Source: Caballeronia catudaia (GTDB taxonomy: Bacteria > Pseudomonadota > Gammaproteobacteria > Burkholderiales > Burkholderiaceae). From it: 37,966 nucleotides of DNA. Shown here one piece after another: positions 32,079 to 37,966 of the stretch (within the stretch, counting starts at the first letter, position 1; every line of letters starts with the position of its first letter). The position numbers were made by a program, and so were the translations under genes. The notes under the pieces are model-generated. The model was not told where the DNA came from. It did not search any database and worked only from the letters and a program-made list of their open reading frames with translations. The stretch spans positions 1 through 37,966 of the forward strand of contig NZ_FCOF02000054.1 in assembly GCF_001544755.2 (NCBI RefSeq). Reading direction: 5' to 3'.

Positions 32079-33146
32079 TTACAGCACCTTCAGCACCGCG
32101 TCGCCCATTTCCTTCGTGCCGACGACCTTGCCGTCGTCCGTCGCGATATCGCCGGTGCGGTAGCCTTGCTCCAGCACCTTCTTCACCGCGCTTTCGATGC
32201 GGTCGGCCTGCTCCGACTTGCCGAGCGAGTAGCGCAGCATCATCGCGGCGGAGAGGATGGTCGCGAGCGGATTGGCGACGCCCTTGCCCGCGATATCCGG
32301 CGCGGAACCGTGCGAAGGCTCGTACAGGCCCTTGTTGTTCTTGTCGAGCGATGCCGACGGCAGCATGCCGATGGAGCCGGTGAGCATCGCGGCTTCGTCG
32401 GACAGGATGTCGCCGAACATGTTGCCGGTCACGACGACATCGAACGCTTTCGGCGCTTTCACGAGCTGCATCGCGGCGTTGTCGACGTACATGTGCGACA
32501 GCTCGACGTCCGCATATTCCTTCGCGACGTCGATCATCGTGTCGCGCCACAGTTGCGACGTTTCGAGCACGTTCGCCTTGTCGACGCTCGTCAGCTTCTT
32601 CTGGCGCTTCTGCGCCGCCTGAAACGCGACGTGCGCGATGCGGCGCACTTCGGGCTCGGAGTAGCGCATCGTGTCGAAGCCTTCCTTCGCGCCTTCGAAC
32701 GGACCGTCTGGCGCATCGCGCAGACCGCGCGGCGCACCGAAATAGATGTCGCCGTTGAGCTCACGGACGATGAGGATGTCGAGACCCGACACGATCTCCG
32801 GCTTCAGCGACGAAGCGCCCGTCAGTTGGGGATAGCAGATCGCCGGGCGGAAGTTCGCGAAGAGTTGCAGGTGCTTGCGCAGACCGAGAATCGCCTGTTC
32901 GGGACGCAGCGCGCGCTCGAGCTTGTCGTACTTCCAGTCACCGACGGCGCCGAAGAGAATGGCGTCGGCTTCCTTCGCGAGCTTCAGGGTCGATTCGGGC
33001 AGCGGATGACCTTGCGCCTCGTAACCCGCGCCGCCGACCGGCGCTTCTTCCAGCTCGAACTTCTCGCCGAGCGCGTTCAGCACCTTGACCGCTTCGGCGA
33101 TGATTTCCGGACCGATCCCGTCGCCGGGGAGCACTGCAATTTTCAT
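32079..33146 (-). CDS. leuB: 3-isopropylmalate dehydrogenase
   Basis: 355 residues. Oxidises and decarboxylates 3-isopropylmalate to 2-ketoisocaproate with NAD in leucine synthesis. The start MKIAVLPGDGIGPEIIAEAV is the standard nucleotide/substrate-binding beginning. Family motifs include RELNGDIYFGAPRGLRD, the substrate-site sequence near VDKANVLETSQLWRD, and NMFGDILSDEAAMLTGSIGM with the metal-binding aspartates. It follows leuD by 16 bases in one operon and ends with a strong hairpin. Confidence 0.98.
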   Translation of the reverse strand: MKIAVLPGDGIGPEIIAEAVKVLNALGEKFELEEAPVGGAGYEAQGHPLPESTLKLAKEADAILFGAVGDWKYDKLERALRPEQAILGLRKHLQLFANFRPAICYPQLTGASSLKPEIVSGLDILIVRELNGDIYFGAPRGLRDAPDGPFEGAKEGFDTMRYSEPEVRRIAHVAFQAAQKRQKKLTSVDKANVLETSQLWRDTMIDVAKEYADVELSHMYVDNAAMQLVKAPKAFDVVVTGNMFGDILSDEAAMLTGSIGMLPSASLDKNNKGLYEPSHGSAPDIAGKGVANPLATILSAAMMLRYSLGKSEQADRIESAVKKVLEQGYRTGDIATDDGKVVGTKEMGDAVLKVL

Positions 33147-33162
33147 CGTGTCTTCCTTTGAT

Positions 33163-33813
33163 TTATCCGATCAGGCGGTTGTTCAACCACGGCTGCTTCG
33201 CGAGACGCTCCGCTTCGAACGCTTTGATCTTGTCCGCATGACGCAGCGTGAGCCCGATATCGTCGAAGCCGTTCAGCAAACAGTATTTGCGGAAACCCGG
33301 CACTTCGAACGCGTACTCGGTGCCATCGCCGGTGCGCACGACTTGCGCTTCGAGATCGATCGTCAGCTTGAATCCGACGAACGCATACGTCTCGTTGAAG
33401 AGCTTGTCGACTTGCTGCTCCGTCAGCACGACCGGCAACAGGCCGTTCTTGAAGCAGTTGTTATAGAAAATATCCGCGAAGCTCGGCGCGATGATCGCGC
33501 GAAAGCCGTACTGATCCAGCGCCCACGGCGCGTGCTCGCGCGAGCTGCCGCAACCGAAGTTCTTGCGCGTCAGCAGAATCGACGCGCCCTGATACCGCGG
33601 CTGATTCAGCACGAAATCCGGATTGAGCGGACGCTTGCTGTTGTCCTGGCCGGGCTGGCCGACATCGAGATAACGCCATTCGTCGAACGCGTTCGGGCCG
33701 AAACCGGTGCGCTTGATCGACTTGAGAAATTGCTTCGGGATGATCGCGTCCGTGTCGACGTTTTCGCGATCGAGCGGCGCCACGAGGCCGCTATGTACGG
33801 TGAATTTTTCCAT
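33163..33813 (-). CDS. leuD: 3-isopropylmalate dehydratase small subunit
   Basis: 216 residues. With LeuC it isomerises 2-isopropylmalate to 3-isopropylmalate. The swivelling-domain motifs are visible: PLDRENVDTDAIIPKQFLKS near the N terminus and KNFGCGSSREHAPWALDQYG. It lies 24 bases after leuC; the small entericidin-like gene that I recall between leuC and leuD in some Burkholderia is absent here. Operon with leuB. Confidence 0.98.
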   Translation of the reverse strand: MEKFTVHSGLVAPLDRENVDTDAIIPKQFLKSIKRTGFGPNAFDEWRYLDVGQPGQDNSKRPLNPDFVLNQPRYQGASILLTRKNFGCGSSREHAPWALDQYGFRAIIAPSFADIFYNNCFKNGLLPVVLTEQQVDKLFNETYAFVGFKLTIDLEAQVVRTGDGTEYAFEVPGFRKYCLLNGFDDIGLTLRHADKIKAFEAERLAKQPWLNNRLIG

Positions 33814-33837
33814 GATCTGTCTCAGTGTCCCGGTCGA

Positions 33838-35247
33838 TCAAGCGAGCTTGCGCACGTCGACGAAATGGCCTTCGATCGCGGCGGCGGCGGCCATCGCCGG
33901 GCTCACGAGGTGCGTGCGTCCACCCGCGCCCTGACGGCCTTCGAAGTTGCGGTTCGACGTCGATGCACAGCGCTCGCCCGGCTCCAGCCGGTCGGCGTTC
34001 ATCGCGAGGCACATCGAGCAGCCCGGCTCGCGCCATTCGAAGCCTGCGTTCGTGAAAATCTTGTCGAGGCCTTCGCGCTCGGCCTGCGCCTTCACGAGAC
34101 CCGAGCCCGGCACGACCATCGCGAGACGGATGTTCGATGCGACGCGCTTGCCGAGCGACTTCACGACATACGCCGCCGCGCGCAAATCTTCGATGCGCGC
34201 ATTCGTGCACGAGCCGATGAAAATCTTGTCCGGCTGGATCGATTCGATCGGCGTGTTCGGCGTGAGCGCCATGTAGCTGAGCGCGCGTTCGATCGCATCG
34301 CGCTTGACGGGGTCTTTTTCCTTCTCGGGATCGGGCACGCGGCCGTCGATCGACGTGACCATTTCCGGCGACGTGCCCCACGTCACTTGCGGCACGATCT
34401 CGGCCGCATTGATCTCGACGACGCGGTCGAACTGCGCGCCGTCATCCGACCTGAACTGGCGCCAGTACTCGACCGCCTGATTCCACTCGACGCCCTGCGG
34501 CGAGTACGGACGGTCCTTCAGATAGTTGATGGTCGTGTCGTCGACGGCGACCATGCCGGCGCGCGCGCCCGCTTCGATCGCCATGTTGCAGACCGTCATG
34601 CGGCCTTCCATCGACAGCGCGCGGATGGTCGAGCCACCGAACTCGATCGCGTAGCCGGTGCCGCCCGCGGTGCCGATCTTGCCGATGATCGCGAGCACGA
34701 TGTCCTTCGCGGTGCAGCCGCGCGGCAGCGGGCCTTCTACCTTCACGAGCATGTTCTTGCTCTTCTTCTGCAAGAGCGTTTGCGTGGCGAGCACGTGCTC
34801 CACTTCCGACGTGCCGATGCCATGCGCGAGCGCGCCGAACGCGCCGTGCGTGGACGTGTGCGAGTCGCCGCAGACGATCGTCATGCCGGGCAGCGTCGCG
34901 CCCTGCTCCGGCCCGACGATGTGCACAATGCCCTGGCGGAGGTCGTTCATCTTGAACTGCGTAATGCCGAAGCTATCGCAGTTGGCGTCAAGTGTATCGA
35001 CTTGCAGCTTCGACACCGGATCGGCGATGCCTTGTGAACGGTCGGTCGTCGGCACGTTGTGGTCGGACACCGCCAGATTCGCGCTGATGCGCCACACCGG
35101 GCGCTCGGCCAGCTTCAGGCCTTCGAAGGCCTGCGGACTCGTCACTTCATGCAGCAGGTGACGGTCGATGTAGAGGATCGAGGTACCGTCCTCTTCCGTG
35201 TGGATCACGTGTGTGTTCCACAATTTGTCGTAGAGAGTCTGAGCCAT
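33838..35247 (-). CDS. leuC: 3-isopropylmalate dehydratase large subunit
   Basis: 469 residues. Iron-sulfur subunit of isopropylmalate isomerase. Key motifs are VCGDSHTSTHGAFGALAHGI, the cluster cysteines in IGSCTNARIEDLRAA and in PGCSMCLAMN, and the aconitase-like arginines near DRLEPGERCASTSNRNFEGR. First gene of leuCDB. An extended -10 element (35304-35312, minus strand) lies upstream. The divergent region to mazE contains no LysR-type regulator gene, so regulation of the leu operon is by something located elsewhere or by other means. Confidence 0.98.
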   Translation of the reverse strand: MAQTLYDKLWNTHVIHTEEDGTSILYIDRHLLHEVTSPQAFEGLKLAERPVWRISANLAVSDHNVPTTDRSQGIADPVSKLQVDTLDANCDSFGITQFKMNDLRQGIVHIVGPEQGATLPGMTIVCGDSHTSTHGAFGALAHGIGTSEVEHVLATQTLLQKKSKNMLVKVEGPLPRGCTAKDIVLAIIGKIGTAGGTGYAIEFGGSTIRALSMEGRMTVCNMAIEAGARAGMVAVDDTTINYLKDRPYSPQGVEWNQAVEYWRQFRSDDGAQFDRVVEINAAEIVPQVTWGTSPEMVTSIDGRVPDPEKEKDPVKRDAIERALSYMALTPNTPIESIQPDKIFIGSCTNARIEDLRAAAYVVKSLGKRVASNIRLAMVVPGSGLVKAQAEREGLDKIFTNAGFEWREPGCSMCLAMNADRLEPGERCASTSNRNFEGRQGAGGRTHLVSPAMAAAAAIEGHFVDVRKLA

Positions 35248-35303
35248 GATGAGCGCTTTCGTGTGGGACTGCGGGGAATGTTCGTTGTACGGCTTGTTGA
35301 CCG

Positions 35304-35312
35304 ATTATGCCA
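35304..35312 (-). promoter_or_regulatory. Extended -10 promoter candidate for leuCDB
   Basis: On the minus strand the sequence reads TGGCATAAT, an extended -10 element (TGn plus CATAAT, 5 of 6), about 57 bases upstream of the leuC ATG. The -35 position is weak (ACCCGC), as often with extended -10 promoters. Confidence 0.45.
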
Positions 35313-35386
35313 CCTCCACACGCGGCGCGGGTACTAGGTTGCGGATAAAAAGCTATTAAAAACAGTTAGTTATCGTAGTGGTCGTG

Positions 35387-35409
35387 GTACCCGGATGGGG
35401 AGTACCCGG
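35387..35409. repeat. 8-bp direct repeat in the leuC-mazE intergenic region
   Basis: GTACCCGG occurs at 35387-35394 and 35402-35409 (15-bp period), and GGTACC lies in the first copy. It is placed between the leuC promoter candidate and the mazE start and may be a regulator site for either side. The repeat is seen; the function is unknown. Confidence 0.4.
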
Positions 35410-35544
35410 TTGCGCGCGCTGGCCTATTCCGTCTGGCTGAATGGTTTCTTCCATTGAGGACCCGTAGGCTTGGCATCTCGGGATTGACGCTTCGGTCACC
35501 AACGTAATAACATTGTATCCACACAGATGAACTTGATGGATTTC

Positions 35545-35793
35545 ATGAGAACGACAATCAGAAAATTGGGTAACTCGCAGGGTGTGTTGATTCCGAAGCC
35601 TTTCCTCGCGCAGTTAGGGCTGGAGAACGAAATCGAGATGGACGTCGAAGGCGACACGATCGTGTTGCGCAAGCCCCGCGGGAAGGCGCGTGAGGGCTGG
35701 GCTGAGGCGAGCAGGGCTGTCGCCGCAAGCGGCGAGGATGGTCTGGTGCTTGGGGAGTTTGGGAATGCAGGCGACGAGGAACTGGAATGGTGA
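35545..35793 (+). CDS. mazE: MazE/ChpS-type antitoxin
   Basis: 82 residues from the ATG at 35545; ATG codons at 35527 and 35536 are in frame, but the protein starting MRTTIRKLGNSQGVLIPKPF corresponds to the family start. The AbrB/SpoVT swapped-hairpin DNA-binding domain covers about residues 1-45 (LGLENEIEMDVEGDTIVLRK). The acidic C terminus (GEFGNAGDEELEW) should wrap the toxin and neutralise it. Its stop overlaps the toxin gene by 7 bases (ATGGTGA), so translation is coupled and the antitoxin is made first. MazE-type antitoxins usually repress their own operon. The symbol reflects family only. Confidence 0.88.
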   Translation: MRTTIRKLGNSQGVLIPKPFLAQLGLENEIEMDVEGDTIVLRKPRGKAREGWAEASRAVAASGEDGLVLGEFGNAGDEELEW

Positions 35794-36107
35794 CGCGCGG
35801 CGATATCTGGCTGGTCGCGCTGGATCCGACGCGAGGCAGCGAAGTTCAGAAGACGCGCCCTTGTGTAATCGTGTCTCCGCCCGAGATACACGACCACTTG
35901 CGCACGGTCATCGTCGCGCCGATGACTTCGAACGGCAGACAGACGCCGTTTCGTATTCCCATTACCTTCAGGCAGAAGGACGGCCTCATTCTTCTCGATC
36001 AGATCCGGACCGTGGACAAAGTGCGGCTCGTGAAAAAGGAAGGCGCCGTAACGGATGAGACGTTGCTTGAAACGCTCAACACGCTGCAGGAAGTTTTCGC
36101 CGACTGA
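35787..36107 (+). CDS. mazF: MazF/ChpB-type mRNA interferase toxin
   Basis: 106 residues, the usual size. Endoribonuclease of the CcdB/MazF fold that cleaves mRNA at short sites when the antitoxin is lost. Conserved pieces include MVTRGDIWLVALDPTRGSEV, KTRPCVIVSPPE with the catalytic arginine region, and VIVAPMTSNGRQTPFRI. The C-terminal LLDQIRTVDKVRLVKK segment contains the family's Asp-Gln-Ile-Arg motif. Overlaps mazE. The convergent gltA terminator follows after 9 bases. Confidence 0.93.
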   Translation: MVTRGDIWLVALDPTRGSEVQKTRPCVIVSPPEIHDHLRTVIVAPMTSNGRQTPFRIPITFRQKDGLILLDQIRTVDKVRLVKKEGAVTDETLLETLNTLQEVFAD

Positions 36108-36117
36108 TCATGAAGTC

Positions 36118-36148
36118 AAAAAGCCCCAGCAGTTTCCTCCTGGGGCTT
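36118..36148 (-). terminator. Intrinsic terminator after gltA
   Basis: On the minus strand AAGCCCCAG (36148-36140) pairs with CTGGGGCTT (36129-36121) and runs into TTTTGAC. It starts about 30 bases after the gltA stop codon. In the other direction it also follows mazF by about 13 bases, but without a U-run, so it is weak there. Confidence 0.8.
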
Positions 36149-36177
36149 CCACACCTGACCTACCCGGCAGAATCAGA

Positions 36178-37479
36178 TCAACGCTTCGCCAGCGGTTTCA
36201 CTTCACGCGGCGTCTGGCCGATGAACAACTGACGCGGGCGGCCAATCTTCTGCTCGGGATCGGCAATCATCTCGTTCCATTGCGCGATCCAGCCCACCGT
36301 GCGCGCCATCGCGAAGATGCACGTGAACATCGACGTCGGAATGCCCAGCGCGCGCTGCACGATGCCCGAATAGAAATCGACGTTCGGATACAGCTTGCGC
36401 GACACGAAGTATTCGTCTTCCAGCGCGATCTTTTCGAGCTCCATAGCGAGCTTGAAGAGCGGGTCGTCGTGCAGGCCGAGTTCGTTCAGCACTTCGTGGC
36501 ACGTCTCGCGCATCAGCTTCGCGCGCGGGTCGTAATTCTTGTACACGCGGTGACCGAAGCCCATCAGCTTCACGCCCGAGTTCTTGTCCTTCACCTGCTT
36601 GATGAACTCGGCGATGTTGTCGACCGAGCCGATCTCTTCCAGCATGTTCAACGCGGCTTCGTTCGCGCCGCCGTGAGCCGGGCCCCACAGACACGCGATG
36701 CCGGCCGCGATACACGCGAACGGATTCGCACCCGACGAACCGGCCAGGCGAACCGTCGACGTCGACGCGTTCTGCTCGTGGTCAGCATGCAGGATCAGGA
36801 TGCGGTCGAGCGCGCGCACGAGCACATCGTTGACCTTGTACTCTTCGCACGGGTTCGAGAACATCATGTGCATGAAGTTCGCGCTGTACGACAGCTCGTT
36901 CTTCGGATACACGAACGGCTGACCGATGCTGAACTTGTACGCCATCGCGACGAGCGTGGGCAGCTTCGCGATCATGCGAATCGCCGACACTTCACGGTGA
37001 CGCGGATCGTTGATGTTCAGCGAGTCGTGATAGAACGCCGACAGCGCGCCGACCGCTGCCGTCAGCACGGCCATCGGATGCGCGTCGCGACGGAAGCCGC
37101 GGAAGAAGAAGTGCATCTGCTCGTGCACCATCGTGTGACGCGTGACCGTCTCCACGAATTCCTTGTTCTGCGCGGTGTTCGGCAGTTCGCCCTTCAGCAG
37201 CAGATAGCAGGTTTCGAGGAAGTCGGCGTTCACCGCGAGTTGCTCGATCGGGTAGCCGCGATACAGCAGCTCGCCCTTGTCGCCGTCGATATACGTGATC
37301 GCGGAATTGCACGCCGCCGTCGACATGAAGCCCGGGTCATACGTGAACTTGCCGGTCTGACCGTACAACTTGCGGATGTCGATCACGTCCGGGCCCATGG
37401 TGCCCTTGTAGATCGGCATTTCGACGCTCGGCGAGTTGTCGCTGAACGATAGCGTGGCTTTAACATCTGACGGGGTCAT
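36178..37479 (-). CDS. gltA: Citrate synthase
   Basis: 433 residues, the NADH-sensitive hexameric type found in Gram-negative bacteria judging from its N-terminal beta-sandwich extension. Condenses acetyl-CoA with oxaloacetate at the entry of the TCA cycle. Catalytic histidines lie in ILHADHEQNASTSTVRLAGS and in MGFGHRVYKNYDPRAKLM. The ATG at 37477-37479 has GAGGA about 8 bases upstream. Downstream terminator at 36118-36148. Upstream lie sdhE and sdhB on the same strand with a 136-base gap that probably contains a separate promoter. Confidence 0.98.
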   Translation of the reverse strand: MTPSDVKATLSFSDNSPSVEMPIYKGTMGPDVIDIRKLYGQTGKFTYDPGFMSTAACNSAITYIDGDKGELLYRGYPIEQLAVNADFLETCYLLLKGELPNTAQNKEFVETVTRHTMVHEQMHFFFRGFRRDAHPMAVLTAAVGALSAFYHDSLNINDPRHREVSAIRMIAKLPTLVAMAYKFSIGQPFVYPKNELSYSANFMHMMFSNPCEEYKVNDVLVRALDRILILHADHEQNASTSTVRLAGSSGANPFACIAAGIACLWGPAHGGANEAALNMLEEIGSVDNIAEFIKQVKDKNSGVKLMGFGHRVYKNYDPRAKLMRETCHEVLNELGLHDDPLFKLAMELEKIALEDEYFVSRKLYPNVDFYSGIVQRALGIPTSMFTCIFAMARTVGWIAQWNEMIADPEQKIGRPRQLFIGQTPREVKPLAKR

Positions 37480-37602
37480 AGCACATCCTCAATCGAAGTA
37501 TGGATACAGGTTTTCGATAATTTGCACGACGGAAGCTGCGCGACAAAACTGTCTTATCGGCCTGTGTGCACTGCAGCAGGCCTATTTTGCAAAACTCCGC
37601 GA

Positions 37603-37616
37603 ATTCCTGCAGGAAT
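37603..37616. repeat. 14-bp perfect palindrome at the sdhE 3' end
   Basis: ATTCCTGCAGGAAT is its own reverse complement and touches the sdhE stop codon. It may act as a weak hairpin or a protein site in the sdhE-gltA gap. It could also be chance, since it has no loop and no U-run. Confidence 0.45.
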
Positions 37617-37885
37617 CAGACGGAGCGCAGCATGTCCAGCAAGCGGGTTACATCCGGCGTCGCGAGGTCGCCTTCGGGCTCCGTGCGCGCCAGCAGCAAG
37701 TCCATCAGTTCGTTGTCGCTCAGCTCCAGCAGGCGGGTCAATGCGGCCACATCGGCGTCGCTGAGGTCATGCTCATATCGGCTGAAGAAACGCTCGAAGA
37801 TCAGATCGTTTTCCAGCAGGCCGCGCCGTGCGCGCCAGCGAAGGCGCGCGCGGCGAAGGGGATCGGACTGGTGAGATTCGTCCAT
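37616..37885 (-). CDS. sdhE: Succinate dehydrogenase assembly factor 2 (FAD assembly factor)
   Basis: 89 residues from the ATG at 37883-37885. SdhE helps covalent attachment of FAD to the flavoprotein SdhA. The conserved RGxxE motif is present in RARRGLLENDLIFERFF, and the small helical bundle is otherwise typical (LELSDNELMDLLLARTEPEG). Its start lies two bases after the sdhB stop codon (TGACAATG), which indicates one operon. A longer frame running to 37960 overlaps sdhB and is not the real start. Confidence 0.95.
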   Translation of the reverse strand: MDESHQSDPLRRARLRWRARRGLLENDLIFERFFSRYEHDLSDADVAALTRLLELSDNELMDLLLARTEPEGDLATPDVTRLLDMLRSV

Positions 37886-37887
37886 TG

Positions 37888-37966
37888 TCAAACCGCCCGG
37901 CGCACCATCAATTCCTTGATCTTGCCGATCGCCTTGGTCGGATTGAGCCCCTTCGGGCACACGTCG
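37888..37966 (-). CDS. sdhB: Succinate dehydrogenase iron-sulfur subunit, 3' end only
   Basis: Only the last 25 codons lie in the window; the gene continues past the right edge. The fragment reads DVCPKGLNPTKAIGKIKELM and ends VRRAV before TGA. The Cys-Pro motif is the last iron-sulfur cysteine of SdhB (CPKGLNPxxAI). It is followed immediately by sdhE. Confidence 0.93.
   Translation of the reverse strand, partial: DVCPKGLNPTKAIGKIKELMVRRAV

Noticed and set aside
33085..35037. A 650-codon plus-strand open frame across leuD and leuC
   Set aside because: Antisense shadow of leuCDB with biased composition and no motif.
36055..37452. A 465-codon plus-strand open frame
   Set aside because: Antisense to gltA; composition typical of a shadow frame.
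1..37966. CRISPR arrays, tRNA/rRNA genes, prophage or integrase genes
   Set aside because: I looked for regularly spaced repeats, tRNA-like cloverleaf ends and phage genes and saw none; the mobile signature is limited to the repeats at 1-650.

Overview
The window reads as chromosomal DNA of a high-G+C betaproteobacterium of the family Burkholderiaceae, most likely Caballeronia, Paraburkholderia or Burkholderia. The main reason is the gene order sdhB-sdhE-gltA ... leuC-leuD-leuB-asd-fimV-truA-trpF-trpB-(DNA methyltransferase)-trpA-accD-folC-dedD-cvpA-purF-metZ, a conserved beta/gammaproteobacterial block. The methyltransferase between trpB and trpA is typical of Burkholderia relatives. The genus assignment is inference from layout and protein style; no database search was made.

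Layout. (1) Positions 1-650 hold no credible gene. They contain an insertion-element-like direct repeat, two diverged copies of a dispersed repeat facing each other (89-nt arms at 92-180 and 462-550), and a purine-rich low-complexity tract. (2) Positions 651-3207, minus strand: a CBS/CorC-type membrane protein and an orphan histidine kinase with a degraded ATPase domain. (3) Positions 3831-16916, plus strand: an exopolysaccharide cluster of the Wzx/Wzy type. It has one GT2 and three GT4 glycosyltransferases, a flippase, a secreted or membrane-anchored glycoside hydrolase, a Wzc-like tyrosine autokinase, a small zinc-ribbon membrane protein and a polymerase-like membrane protein. The cluster is broken up by long non-coding gaps (3208-3830, 4917-5377, 6656-6835, 7025-7537, 12157-12653) that carry several inverted repeats and one good promoter candidate. 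No outer-membrane export porin, initiating phosphoglycosyl transferase, phosphatase or sugar-nucleotide gene is present. (4) Positions 16996-18128: FKBP-type prolyl isomerase and an AraC-type regulator. (5) Positions 18118-32067, minus strand: the housekeeping block from asd down to purF. It ends in a remnant of metZ that keeps its ribosome site, first 11 codons and last ~60 codons but has lost the middle. (6) Positions 32079-35247: leuCDB. (7) Positions 35545-36107, plus strand: a MazE/MazF-type toxin-antitoxin pair. (8) Positions 36178-37966, minus strand: gltA, sdhE and the 3' end of sdhB.

How the parts work together. The minus-strand blocks supply leucine (leuCDB), aspartate semialdehyde (asd), tryptophan (trpFBA), the fatty-acid carboxylase beta subunit (accD), folate (folC), purines (purF) and the TCA cycle (sdh, gltA). 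Factor-independent terminator hairpins after leuB, asd, accD, purF and gltA divide them into transcription units. The EPS cluster should assemble lipid-linked repeat units, flip and polymerise them under control of the Wzc-like kinase, and possibly trim them with the hydrolase.

Most worth a second look: the gutted metZ, the inverted-repeat-framed small gene inside the EPS cluster, the EPS hydrolase and zinc-ribbon protein, the pseudokinase-like sensor, a 55-residue ORF upstream of asd, and the methyltransferase embedded in the trp operon. I found no CRISPR array, tRNA, rRNA, prophage or complete transposon.
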